Origin: Ziziphus jujuba
Taxonomy: Eukaryota; Streptophyta; Magnoliopsida; Rosales; Rhamnaceae
Reading direction: 5' to 3'
Assembly: GCF_031755915.1 (NCBI RefSeq)
Contig: NC_083381.1
Span: forward strand, 6,956,501-7,020,500
Length of the DNA stretch: 64,000 bases
The position numbers and the translations under genes are program-made. Position 1 is the stretch's first letter, and the number at the start of each line of letters is the position of its first letter. The notes under the pieces are model-generated. The model was not told the origin of the DNA and did no database searches. It saw only the letters and a list, made by a program, of their open reading frames with translations. Shown here piece after piece: positions 1 through 12,385 of the stretch.

Positions 1-1738
1 TTTTTTTTTAATAATTAAATTTGATAATACAAAGTCAAAATTGAAGTATCTACAGAGATAAGCAGAAACAAGAAATGATAGTCAAGACAAACAATTACAA
101 TTGAAATCTAAAATCACAAAATGGGAATTAATTAGTAGATAGTACAAACTGAGAATTGTATCCATTTACTGAAAATGGAAATAGCATGATTAGAATTTTA
201 ATTTCTCCATTTGACTTAAAACTAGCAGGGGTAGACAAAATTATATTCATTTATGCAATCAAATGGAATATCATGATGTAAAATTATTTCAACAATTGAC
301 TTTGTTAAACTTAAAACTATAGGATAATAGATAAACAAAGAAAAGTTTATCCCAAAAGGACATACCTCTGCACTTATTATGATGTGAACCCCTTCTTTCT
401 CAGCAGCATTATCAATAGCCATGGAAATTATATGCCATTAAACTCTAAACATTATTGGGCAAAAAGAATCACTTGAAGTTTGTAAAACAGGATTTTAAAA
501 AATTTAGCATATCAGTATTCCCAAAAGAGAAAATAGATAAAGTATTCACAATGAGTGAATTGGGATTTTCCTACTAAAATTGGAAAAGACAATGACAGCT
601 TTATATATTCGAGGATTCCTTCATTTCTAAACTTGTTCATATGATAGTTAGTCACATTTAAAATTGAAAGTTTCCATCCAATAAAGAATGAGAAATCATC
701 GTGAAAAAGAGTGGTAAAATATGCTAATACAAGCAGAAATATGGATAAAACTATACCATCCATTAACATCATCCATCAGAGGAAAAGTAAGCTTTTATTA
801 TAATAAGTTTCAGATCTATAAGAACTTGAACAACTACAAGTAAACTTGAATAAGCTTTTCTTCCTACAGTCGAACAAAAAAAGAAAAACTAGATAATCTG
901 AATAAGTTTATCAAAGGCAGAAGAAGTTATGAAAATGGATATTGACTATATCTACAGCTTCGAAATTCAAAGATGGAGATGAACTAACAACTAAATTTCC
1001 ATTGAATGTCTATCAAAACTGACCATCAAAAATAAAAATTAAAAGTGCAATTCAATTAGAAGATGAATGTAGAAATCAAACCCATATTCAATTGGAAATG
1101 ATTTAGAAATCAAATTGAACAAAAAAAAACTAGTATTCTAACCTAGATTCTTCAAATTGAAGAAGACAAAGACAACAAAAGGTGTACATCGAGTGAGACT
1201 TGCATGCGAGCTTGAAAAAGACAAAGGTTGTAGAGCAAAATAGGTGATGGGTTCGAAGGGGCACAGTTGAAAGAAAGGAGAAGCCCTTTTTACAAAATTA
1301 TTTTGTTTTTTAATTTCTTTTAACTAAGGGGTATAATGGATAGAGGTGGCTAGAACGAAAAATAGTTGGGATGAGTGGGCATCTACCATTTACACTCCAT
1401 TTAAGTGGGTAATGGTTCAAATTTCCCTTTAAAAAATGTTAAAATTGGTATAATTTAATCAAAATTAAAATTTGTAGTTGGTTATGTATTTTTAGTATAA
1501 AATAATCAATCCAGGATTAAATATATTTTAAATATGATAAGTTGTTTATCTTAAAATGAAATAATACCAATTTTGAGCCTTTTGAAAGGGAGTCAATATT
1601 TCTTAAAATGGAGGAATATATATTCCCTTTAGAATAGATATTCTTTGAATTGAAAATACATTAGACAAGAAAATAGTTAAACCTATGGAATAACTATTTT
1701 ATTACTATGTTTATTTCGCATACCAAACATACACTAAG
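1..1738. other. AT-rich intergenic sequence, no gene recognised
   Basis: No open frame here resembles a known protein on either strand; the short frames are low-complexity. The stretch ends at the TG of the solo LTR at 1739. Confidence 0.5.
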
Positions 1739-1778
1739 TGTAACACCCCGTCCCAAATCGCACCGGAATCCGTGCACG

Positions 1779-1836
1779 TTGACCGAGGTTGACCGTTGAC
1801 CGTTGACCGAAGGGGTCAAAAGTTGACTTTTTGACT
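1779..1836 (+). promoter_or_regulatory. W-box cluster at the 5' end of the solo LTR
   Basis: TTGACC occurs at 1779, 1789, 1796 and 1803, and TTGACT at 1823 and 1831: six copies of the WRKY core TTGAC(C/T) in 58 bases. WRKY binding to this core is established knowledge; that it acts as an enhancer in U3 of this LTR is inference. The same cluster recurs in the other family T LTRs. Confidence 0.4.
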
Positions 1837-2167
1837 CGGTGAGAATTTCGAGTTGACCAGGATACCGTGGCGAAGTGCACGATCCCACGAGTTCGTAGAC
1901 TGGTAGCACGTCGAAAACGGAGCTACGGTTTGGAAGTTATGGACGAAACAAGTTGCAGTCCAAACTGTCCAGGGGGTGTCAGAGTTGACTTTTTGTTTAT
2001 GGGGAATTGAGCTTTGACTCGTGTGTGGTTGTGAAGTGCTCGTCGATACGAGTTCACAGACTAGCGGCACGCTCAAAACGGACATCCGGTTAAAAAGTTA
2101 TGGACGTTTGAAGTTTACCGGATACCGTATTATTTTAATGTTTTTGGGTCGGTGAACAGTGAAACAC

Positions 2168-2196
2168 CACGTGTCAGCTTCTGATTGCTCCACGTG
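2168..2196 (+). promoter_or_regulatory. Paired G-boxes in the solo LTR
   Basis: CACGTG at 2168-2173 and again at 2191-2196, 23 bp apart, the second inside CCACGTGG. G-boxes bind bZIP and bHLH factors in plants. The pair is recognisable, with small changes, in the LTRs near 42455-42490, 53975-54005 and 61755-61785, which argues for retention. The function is inferred. Confidence 0.35.
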
Positions 2197-4655
2197 GCAT
2201 GAACAGTGTCACGCAGGGGTTTTATTTGTTAAAACACTCGGGGAAGAGAGAGAAAGAGAGAGAGGAGAGAGAAAGAGAGAGAGGAGAGAGAGAGAGAGTC
2301 ACCGGCCGCTGGTCATTTTCACGTTTTCCGGCCTAGTTACTGTACACACGCCGGCCATCCAGATTGCCCACCTCATTTCCGGCAAAACCTCCAAATTTCA
2401 CGGCGAACGGCCGCCGGACGCACCCGGATCGGACGTCCGAAGTTTGGCGGCGATTTTTCCCCCTCCACCGCCGGCCATCGCGAATCGACCCTGTTCCGGC
2501 CGATCGACAGTACACGCGCCATCTAGCCTTGATCCTCTCCTCAAGTCCGGCCTATCCACCAAAAATCACGGCCATCGGACCACCGATGCGCCGGGATCGG
2601 AGCGTTTTCCGGCGAGGGGTCGGAAATCTTCAAACGGTGATTTCTCCGCCGTCCGACCTCCGTTTTGCTCACCGCCGGTCCCGTTGGATTGCTCTCCTCA
2701 CGATCTACAAGTCTGCAAAATTTCACAGCCAACGGCCACCGCACGCGCCGCCGCCGACGGTTGCCGGTGACCGTGGCGGCTCGTCGGAAATTACTGAACC
2801 CGACCTCCTGAACCCGAATCCAACATCCGTTTTCGCCAATTCGCGACGGTTTAGGAGAATTGCGGAACCGAAACCCGAAAAGCTTCCCGACGAAATTCCA
2901 ACCCCGTCGGATACGATCCTCGGAAATTAAGACCGGATCTGTGATTAGCATCACTCGAGCTTCGATTCGGTATATAATTCGTAAATTTTAGTTATCGTTT
3001 GTGTTTGACCCCCGGGTACCGGGTATTATTTACCCGAATAAAATAATTTATTTGACTGTCTGTGAATTTTGTTCTAGGAGCACCGGTGAGTCGTAGAATT
3101 GATCCTATAGTGGATCGTGGTTTAATTGCGTGCTCCAGGTGAGTGACCCACCTTCAAATTAATTTTGGAAATTTAATTGGTGAATATATAATGTGTGATT
3201 TAAATATTTGGAATTTAATTTCTATGTGCCAAATATTTATTTGAATTATTGTGGAATTATTTGTGAATTTATCGGATTTAAGAAAATGTGTATTTCACCA
3301 ATTTATGCCATGTGAAATTAATTTATGGTTTTGAGTATTTTGAAATTGGTGTGGTTTTAATGTTAAATTGGGCACGATTTGAATTTCAAATATTTCAAGG
3401 AAAATATTTGGTTATGTTGGTGATTTCAATTTTTATAAAATATGCCCGTGGAATATTATGAAATTTGATTATGATATTTCGAGAAATTATTTATGCTTGG
3501 AAAAATGTGGATATTTGAATTGATGGATTTGGGAGTTGGTGGATTTGAAAATCATGGAATTTATGGTATTGATTATAAAGAAATTGTGGAGAATTTCCCG
3601 GTTCAAGCGGATGGATTATGCCCGCTATGCTTATGAAAAATGTGAAATTTGTTTTATAATTTAAATTTGCGGATTTTATAATTTTTAGATGCACCGTGCA
3701 CGTATTGGTGTTCTGATTATGTGATATGGTATATGTGATATGGATATTGTGCACACGGATATGATTAGCGCGCAGGTGGGTGTAAGTAGCGCGCAGGTGA
3801 TATTATGAGGGTGTCCTGTGGATGCCATCGGAGAGGGTGGCCACCCCCCTTTGGCCGGGACACCAGGTTAGCAGCGGCGCAGTGGGACGCCACGCGACCG
3901 TATGCCGGTTTCTCTCTATAACCTCCTGTCTGGCAGTACCTCGGGACGCTGGGTACTCTGGCGCCACTGGTATATAGTGGGTGCATCAAATGATTTTCAG
4001 AACTGTGTTTTAAAAATAAAATGTTTTGAAACTGTATTGGAATTAAAAATATAATTATTATTGTTTCTGATATTTAATTGATGTCTTGGTTTTCGGGGAT
4101 TACGATCAAGGGTTTTGTGAAAAGGTTTTAAAAGGGGAACCTTTCCAACTGAGAGAACTGTAAGGGTTTTGAGAGAAAATATTAATTCCAAATAATTATT
4201 TATTATATACCTATTACCGTGGTATTATATTATATAGTAGTAGAGTCGCTCACTGAGATGATTAGCATCTCACACTCTTAAATTTCGTTCCTCTAGGTAC
4301 TAGGTTGTCGGTGTTCATTCGGAGCGGACTCGATCTTCCTCGCTGTTTTACTTCGTGAAGTACCCTGTTCTTCTTTTATTGCAGTTGTACTATTTCTTTC
4401 ACTCTTGTTGTATTTATTATGCACTGGATTACTGTATTTTTATTTTGAAGTGCTGAAATTTGTGGAATCAATTTGTAGTTTGTGGGAGGAATAAGGGGAT
4501 GTTTTTAGAAGTGCGGTTTCAGTGCAGGTAATTTGTGGTAAGTAAATCCCTTAGGGGAGGCTCTGTCGGATTTTCCGTTGGAGGGTCCGGTAGGGTTTCT
4601 CTGGGATCAGGGCTGTCTAGGGTTCCGGGGAAGGAATTCTGGACGGGTCCTGACA

Positions 4656-7206
4656 GTAAGTGGCATGAGATAGATCCCTTGGCTCAACTTCTTGTTACGG
4701 AATGATGTATACGGGTCTCTTAATTAATATATTTGCCATCTTTCTTCAAATAGATATATATATATATATATATTATCAAATAAATTTCCATGCAATCAAT
4801 TATTTCGATAAAAGTTTATTTCAAACATTCATTGCATTTACCTTACATAGAATGAATGTAATTTATATCTTTAATATAATAATTTCAAACATGTATATAT
4901 TTTTTGATAGAATTTTGTTATTTGTCATCATTTATGAATGTTACCAGCTTATATGGTATATTTTAATTAAGATATTTAATTCTATTATTTTTTATTCTAA
5001 AAATCTAAAAGTAAATATTTTAATGGTAACTATTTAAATTGCCAATTAGTATATAAATTCCTTTGGTAATCATTCATCAGTAGTGATAAATAATATTTTT
5101 ATTTTTTCTGATAATCAAGTTATAGAACGTATTTCGGTTTTGCATGGTCAATGTTTTTTTCATTAGAGTTTCAATTTATTATTATTCTCATTTACTTTTC
5201 TTTTTTTGGATAATTTATAATAATTATTCCCTTTTTTGGTGTCTCAAATTCATAACTTTTCAAATATAGATGTGAGTGGCATATCAGCAAAGCCAACTTC
5301 ATTTGATTTTTTCTCATTTACATTTAAAATTTTGATTTTGACTTAATTTTCTTTTACATTTTATGATGTATATTTTTATAGGAATTGCTTAGTTAAATAT
5401 ATTCATCATAATATCACTCCACCTAATAATTAGTTTAAAAATTAAATTTACTTATGAGCTAATTTCTTCAATAATCACATGAAAATTTTCTTAAAGTATT
5501 AACATTAGTTAAATTGGAACAAATTTATCTCATATTATATATATCTATATTCTCTATAACATATTTTTGCTTGGTAACGATACTGTTTTTTGTAACAGTT
5601 TTTTGTCATTTTTATCTAATAAATTGTTACTCATATTATAAAGAAAGAAAGTTTCCTAATTTGTATAATTATATATTATATTGTACAGAAATATTGATAT
5701 ATGAAAGGATATATTTATATATATACAATATATATATATATATATATATTTTTAAATGTTACATTAATCTAGTATCAAAACAACCCATTTTGGCTTTTCC
5801 CTTGCATTCATTAAAACTGTAAGACATGTGAATCCTAAAATATGCCAAATAAAAATGGACAAAATCAGTGAGTATTCTTATATCATTTCGAAAAGAAGAT
5901 AATGAAGTACCACATAAGTGTGAGCACTTCCCTAACTAGTATAAGGTCTTTTGGGCAAACCAGTATGGCTTATGTCAAAATAAAACTTTGCATCAAAACC
6001 ATAGACTCGCAACTGTTCAACAATTTCATTTGAAGTTTCAATGAAGTTTCCTTTAAAAACTGATTTTGGCCTCAGTATGATACTATTGATAATATTGGCA
6101 GCTAGATCGCCTAAGCTAACTACAAATGCAGAATATACTTCAGGATGCTAATTTCCGGTCTCACATTAAGCGTGTCTTTGGCTGCTTATCTGGCGGCTTA
6201 TCTAGCTGCCTATTTGACTACTGTTTATATGGCTGATTGCTTCCATGGCTGTTTATTTGGTTGCCTAATTTTTAAAATTATGAGGCAAAATTTTCATTTT
6301 AAAAGAAAGATATAACTTCTGCCAAAACATCTTATTTATTAAAAAATCTGTCAATTTATTTATCATTTTAAGAAAATGATATCTCATCCTTTTTTTATTA
6401 AAGAGAAAATTTGGTTAATTAGATAGTTTGAGCAATAGTGACAAATCCAAAGAGTAAGACGTATTTTTTCGCTGAATGTATAAAATATTAATTAAGATGA
6501 ATTAAGTAAATTACCCAACCATCTTTTAGACACCTTGCTTTCATATTTACCAAAAAAAAAAAAAAAAAAAAACAAGATCTCTTGCTTTAGTTTCATATTC
6601 AATTATTATAATTCACAAAAACATCAACTAATGGGATTTAAACCAACTTTGTACAAATATACTCTTAACACTAATGGGATTTAGACCAACTTTGTACAAA
6701 CATACTCTTAATAGTTCATAAAAATTGTAGTGTCCAGTGTACTAAACAAAATTCATGCATCGCATAAAAATCTGAGTCAAAGTTTTCTAGACTGTACAAA
6801 TATTTCCAGTTATCTTATTCATTTAAGATGCTGTTGAATAAGGTTAAACAAAAATAACGAGATAAAATTAATAATTTTGGCTACACGTAAAACATATAAA
6901 TTACTGGAATCACAATGTAACACAGAGCATATTAGTAAACCATATGGTCATATTACCAATGATATACAAAAGCAGAGAAAAATTAAACGTCTGGTTCAAG
7001 ATGAACAAGAAAACGAGAAAGCAAAATCTCCAAAAGTAGACACTTCTGCTAATCCATGGTTGGTATCTTTCCTATATGCATTATAAATTCTTGCATATAC
7101 GTATACAAATGCAACAAACTATGTACTTATTATGTTGGATGTCCACTGTTCATATACATATCAACTCGATCATACCACAGAGCAGAATCCTTATACATCT
7201 ATAACT
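4656..7206. other. AT-rich intergenic region downstream of the BBX gene
   Basis: No recognisable coding sequence. Contains (TA)n tracts near 4755 and 5720, a poly-A run near 6550, a loose 14-15 base periodicity with the motif GGCTGCTTAT around 6178-6262, and a short tandem duplication at 6628-6714. The right edge would include the 3' UTR of the minus-strand BBX gene. Confidence 0.45.
6628..6714. repeat. 43-bp direct tandem duplication
   Basis: The segment starting CTAATGGGATTTAAACC at 6628 is repeated from 6671 with two or three base changes (period 43 bp, two copies). Confidence 0.8.
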
Positions 7207-9718
7207 TCAGCCAAGATCAGGAACAGTACAATGCTCGTCGTCATCATCAGAAATTTCAATTCTAGGCTTCTTGAAGGGAGTGCTATATTTGGTAGGTCTG
7301 TATGAGGTAACATTGTTTGACTGCGACTCTGGAAGCTGAGGAACTTCGGCAGCTGCCAATGCTTCCTCAGAAATTTGGTCACCAAAGAAACCTACGTCCG
7401 ATAGCCATTCCAGCTCTCCGAATTCAAGTGGCTCCTTCTGGAAAATAGAACAAATTCAAGTTTAATTATGACTGAAAATGATGATTGAAAGGCGAATTAA
7501 GTATTTAAAAAAAAAATAATAATAATTAAAAAAAAATTGATAAAGCAAAGCGTCCAAATTGCTAAACAATTAGTTTTCTAGCATAACATTTTAAGGAGAA
7601 AATGTTCTAGCGACGCAGAGTTTCAAATCATCAAACTTAGAAATTTGTTTCTTTTATCTTTCTATAAATTAACAATTCATATCATCAAACTAAGAAATTT
7701 GTTTCTTTATCTTTCTATAAATTAATAATTCAAATCATCAAACTTAGAAATTTGTTTCTTTATCTTACTATAAATTAACAATTATGGATAGAATCAAAAG
7801 ACAAGATATTTCATTTCAAAGGAGAAATTTAGAATTAAATCGTCTCACCTCACTAGATAACAAAGTATCTAAATTTTGTCAACTTCCTTTCTTCTACATG
7901 GTCCATTGAAATCAAATTATGTTAATTGTTTTCACGAGGATTCATGATAAGATCAACCTTGTTAATGCTTGCCTAGTCAATGTATATGTAGAAACAACAA
8001 GCACTTCTTTTATATCGTGAATATTCTTTTGTCTGGTATCAAATCACTTTAAATCTATGGAGCTCAATTATTTCTCATACTTTTTATTTTTTATTTTTTA
8101 TTTCTTTATCTTTTATATCAGCGTTAGAAATATATTCTACACTTATGGGGAAGGGGTAGGTGACTCGAACCCACAACCTTAAGGGCATGGGTGTGAGGGT
8201 CTTACCACTAAATCAATCTCAATTGTCAATTATTCCTCATGCTTACAAGCTAAAACATGAATTTTCAGATTGCTTCGGGATGCAACAGTTTCATATGTCT
8301 AAGTTCCTAAATGGTCTTTGTCCTGTATAAACAACAACCATAAATATGATTCTATCATCCATACAATATATCAGACACTAATTTTCCCATTCCACAGTGA
8401 AAACATCAAGTTATTGGTTTCTGGTTGCATATAATCCCCAAGTTTTTTTAATTTTATCATTACTTACAAAGCCAATTATATATTAATAGTTTCTATAAGG
8501 TGTGCTGATCAAAATGCATATGCATCGACCTTTTTTCTTACCTTCTCCGACGGCGAGTCAAAATCTGATAAGTGTAGCAAGTCATCAACAGCCCAAGATG
8601 ATGCAAAGCTAGGAATTTGTTGTGCTGGCATTTTTGTTGATATCTGCTGTGTGTTTTGATTTGGTGGCTCTGGGTAGCTCTTTTCTGTGTCCTTGTTACA
8701 ACTTGAACTCAAAGCCACCCGGATTCCAGTGGCCAAGAGGCGCTGGTGGTTTGCAGAAAGGCTATTCGCTGAGTGAATTGGTTCATCACAATCTTGACAG
8801 AAGAGGGCTCTGTCTTCAACACAGAAGATAAAAGCAGCTTTATCCTGTTCATCAAAACATGAGACAGAGATATTAGAATTTGAGCAATTATGTTGTACTT
8901 CAAACTAACCAAACAGTGAAGACTATTATTCTCAAAAAAGAAGGAAGAATAAGATCAATTCTAATTGGTAGGCAAGCTAAGTTTTTTAGTTTTAAAATAA
9001 ACTCCAGAAGGACTCTAATCAAGCTCAAGTAGCTCGATATTTAGGACTGCCAAACTGTGCAAAAAAGGTTTCTGGTGCTTTTCCCATTCGACTCCTTTTC
9101 ATGAAAAATGGGAGCACTAGTTTGAGGAATCTATTTTCCTATTCTTCCCCAAATTTTCTCTTTTGAGGAGGTTATGGAAGCCTCACAAGTATCTATGAAC
9201 AAAATCATGTTTAATTTTGTAGTATGAAAATACTTCCACACTTACGAAAACTCAACAATTTCTCTGCTATTTTCAGTTGTTTATGTCCATATAATTTGAG
9301 ATCTAAGACATAAAAGAAAAAACCAAGCAAACAAGTTCTAAGTTCCAAGCGAATAAATAAATAAACTTGGTAAAAATCAAATTCTCAAAACATAAAAGAA
9401 AAGATGAATAATCTAAATCAAGATAACAAAAATACATAATAACCCCCCCACCAAAAAATAAATTAAAAAAAAAAAATAATCTATGGCTGTGGTTGAAATG
9501 AAATTTCAGAGAGGAAGAGAGAGAAGATGAATTACTTGGCATATGTCACATTTCGGTAGCTTGTTGGAGAGGCACTGAAGAAGAAGCCTCTGGTGCTTGC
9601 TTGCAAGCTTGTTTGCTGCATGAACTTCCACATCGCATTTAGCACAGAGAGCCGCTTCATCTGCACAACAAATAACAGCTGCCGGAGCTTTCTCGCACAC
9701 ATCACACTGAATCTTCAT
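7207..9718 (-). CDS. B-box zinc-finger transcriptional regulator, BBX24/BBX25 type
   Basis: Three exons on the minus strand: 9718-9536, 8844-8542 and 7437-7207, all junctions in phase 0 with GT-AG introns, giving 238 aa. Residues 1-60 hold the first B-box (MKIQCDVCEKAPA start, Cys/His ligands through CDVEVHAANKLASKHQR); the second B-box straddles the exon 1/2 junction (CDICQ then DKAAFIFCVEDRALFC, DEPIHSAN). Exon 3 has the acidic stretch ISDDDDEH and ends in TVPDLG. There is no CCT domain. Two B-boxes plus a VP-containing tail match structure group IV BBX proteins (BBX18-25); Arabidopsis BBX24 and BBX25 are of similar size and act in light signalling with HY5 and COP1. The frame is intact with all zinc ligands present, so it is probably functional. 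Intron 2 (8541-7438) holds a SINE and a tandem repeat. Orthology to BBX24 versus BBX25 is not resolved. Confidence 0.93.
7620..7785. repeat. 54-bp tandem repeat, three copies, in BBX intron 2
   Basis: Units beginning ATCATCAAACT occur at about 7627, 7681 and 7734 (period 53-54 bp), each followed by an AGAAATTTGTTTCTTT-like block and a CTATAAATTAA block. They lie wholly within the second intron of the BBX gene. Confidence 0.85.
8145..8222 (-). mobile_element. tRNA-derived SINE head, antisense in plus orientation
   Basis: Read on the minus strand: a box-A-like TTAGTGGTAAGAC (rc of about 8201-8213) followed about 30 bases later by box-B-like GGTTCGAGTCACC (rc of about 8159-8171). This internal Pol III promoter arrangement is typical of plant tRNA-derived SINEs. 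A T-rich tract lies beyond. Flanking target duplications were not established. Located in BBX intron 2. Confidence 0.6.
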
Positions 9719-10355
9719 CTTCCTCTTTTTTTCTTAGAATAATCTTTTCCCAATCTTTTTGCTCAATTTACGAGAAAGCTACCTCCTTTCTTCTCTACTT
9801 TTTTTCTCTCCGGCTTTTCTCCTTGCTGGATCCAAAAAACAATGGAAAAACTTAACCCATATAGAAAGTAAAGCACGGACAGATCTTTGTTTCAAAATCT
9901 AAGGAACACCCACGAAAATTTCCAAGCAAATGAACCTGTTTATGGAAAAATCTTTCAAACCCTTTTCACAAAGTTGTTAGATTCAACCAAAAAGCAAAGC
10001 TAAAATACCAAGAGGCAGAGAAGAGAAGTTGGAGGGAAAAAGGAAAGAGAAATTCAGGGAAAATGGAGGAAGATAAAGAGAGAGATAAAGAAGAGCAGGT
10101 GGAGTGAATGGTGGAGAGGTGAAGGTGTGAAGATAAGGATTTGGATTTTGAGAATCAAGAGGAAGGAATTGGTAGGAGCAAAGGCAGCAGAGTGGGGTAC
10201 ACCAAACCTTCCATGTGTGTAGTGTGCTACGCGTGTGGCTGTTTCAGCCATTGGAGTGTTAGCGATGCTAGTGGTCATCGTTATTTTGGAATCTTTTATT
10301 TAGAGGCTTGAGGACATGTGAATCTAGCTGCCTTATTGAACCTGTGCGTGAGTGT
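9719..10355 (-). promoter_or_regulatory. 5' UTR and proximal promoter region of the BBX gene
   Basis: Upstream of the ATG at 9718 the minus strand is purine/pyrimidine-biased, as in many plant leaders, with no conserved frame. The transcription start cannot be placed exactly from sequence. Confidence 0.35.
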
Positions 10356-10361
10356 CACGTG
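10356..10361 (-). promoter_or_regulatory. G-box upstream of the BBX gene
   Basis: CACGTG palindrome about 640 bp upstream of the BBX start codon, in the context TGTCACGTGAGA. G-boxes are bound by HY5 and PIF factors, which act on BBX genes in light signalling. The site is seen; its use is inferred. Confidence 0.35.
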
Positions 10362-12385
10362 AGATACTTTCTAGAAATTTTCAAATCATTTTCATATTTA
10401 TTTATCAAAAAAAAAAAATAAATAAATAAAAATTAAAATAATAAAAGTTTGGTTAAAATTACAATAAGAGATGGACCCTTTCATTATTTTACATTTTTAT
10501 GTTTTCTTATTAATATCTATAAATGATATTATAATTTACAAAAATAAATTACAACTATAAGTTTTTTTTTTTTTTTCCTTCCAATAAAGTTATAATTTTG
10601 GTATGATTAAAGTTTGTTTTCTGGGTATATACAACACATAAATCTTTATCAAATTCTTACCTTTTAGGGTCTTTATCTTGTAAATCCTTTTATCAAATAT
10701 AATATTTAGTATTAATTATAAAAATGGTGTTGTTTTTCAACGTGTGCCACTCTACTCCAAATCCATCTTACATAAATAAAAGATTTTCAGTGAGTTAGCG
10801 TCCATATGGACATGTTAGTGTTTTTTCTTTTTATTTTTAAAAATATTTTTTTAGGTAGACTTTTGAAATTATTACTATTATAGCATATAATTTTAAATCG
10901 TTTTAATTTAATAAAAATATTATTTTTTATTTGTTGTATTTATTATTTATTTTAAATATTTACTTATAGATTGGCCTAGGGCCCCAAAATCCATGGGCCG
11001 GCCTTGAGCAAAACATTAGAATATTTATAATATATAATATATTTACATCTTAGGAAGAGTGCAACTCTGCCGGCCACTTTCCAGCAATATCTGTTTAGTA
11101 GATGTAGTACCTTTACAGCTTAAGGAAGAGAAGAAAACATAATCATTAATTTGTCAAATAATTGGAATCTTGGAAAAATTTTTATTAAAGAGCTTTGATG
11201 CATGATCCGAAAATGAGAAAATAAGATTGGCTCTTGTACGAGTATGTATGTCGGCCATCCTAATGGAGATCCTTTAATCTGTTCAAAAAGGCCTCGATTC
11301 TTAGCAGGATAAAAAGCTTATAGATGTTTGCGGAAGAGCTCATTCTAATAGACTTGACAGGTTTCTGCATGTAAGTCCCTTTGAAAAGCAAAAAATACAA
11401 TTTTTCAGACCACCACTCGTCATATAAACAACGTAAACTGAAATGAACAAGAGCATGGTTCATTTACTAACTTGAGTGAAAATTATTGTAGGTAACAAAT
11501 CAGAGCGGTTATTTTAAATAAAATAATAATTAAAAAAAAAAAAAAACCCTCTTTCCATACAAAAGCTTAAAGTTACTAATTTATGACAGTTTTTGCAGAA
11601 CTGGCGTTTCTTATGATTTATGTAACATTATTAGTCTTTTTGTAGATCCTGAATTCTGGTTTAGGTAGTTGACGTGGTATAGAACTATTGATGGTAGAAT
11701 GGTGGTCTTGATAGTTGTTCTTTTGCTAGTCACGATGTTTTTCTGCAAACATGTATCAGGTGCACTCAAAGGAGCTCTTGTGCAAGCTTTTTTCCTTCTA
11801 TGATTTTAGCCTTTCTGGCCTTTTGGTTCAGATGAAAGGCTCTCCACTAGATGTTTATATTCCCATACGAGCCAATCATATATTGTAACTTTGGACAATG
11901 AAATCTATTTTAGAAAATTACTAGTCTTTTTGCACATTGTGAACAGAGCTTTCACTTATTATCATCAATTTATAGGAAGTTTTTGTCTACCATTTTTTCA
12001 TATTTTTGTTGGCTGTTTGGACAAATAATCAAGCACACAAGTTCAAATTGTGGAAACCAAATTAGCAATTAACATGAGGTAAGACTCAATGATTCTCAGT
12101 CTATCATCAGCAAAAATAAGTAAAAGCAATACATAACAAAAAGTTTATACGGAGAAGCTAGAAATTATAAAATGCGTTACATAAGCAGACAACAAAACTG
12201 TAATTCCTATCTCTATACATATCCATAGTTCCTCATAACGTTCTGGTTTTAATTTTCCTACTATAACAATTATCAATCAGAGTATGGAGATAACATCTAA
12301 AGTTCAATTTTTAATCTTTCTATTGAATGCTCCACCTCTGCTCTTTTCTGCTTCATGCGAGTTCATGCAGCAGAGAAGCCAACAG
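10362..12385. other. Intergenic region, no gene recognised
   Basis: AT-rich with short homopolymer runs. Contains an isolated GC-rich piece near 10975-11005 (GGGCCCCAAAATCC, GGGCCGGCCTTG), possibly a transposon relic. No frame longer than about 67 codons and no recognisable domain. Confidence 0.4.

Larger units (their letters stand above)
1739..4655 (+). mobile_element. Solo LTR of gypsy family T
   Basis: A 2.9-kb sequence starting TGTAACACCCCG and ending GGTCCTGACA. Read on the plus strand it matches the reverse complement of both LTRs of the complete gypsy element at 51387-62211, including the TTGACC-rich start, two CACGTG boxes, a GA-rich stretch (about 2247-2300), a GC-rich island (about 3765-3990) and the last ~100 bases. 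No primer-binding site, polypurine tract or pol sequence is attached, so it is a solo LTR, the usual product of recombination between the two LTRs of one element. The flanking five bases are CTAAG (1734-1738) and GTAAG (4656-4660), a target duplication with one mismatch, which suggests an older insertion. Open frames inside it, such as 2159-2770, are frequency artefacts of the GC-rich segment. Confidence 0.9.
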
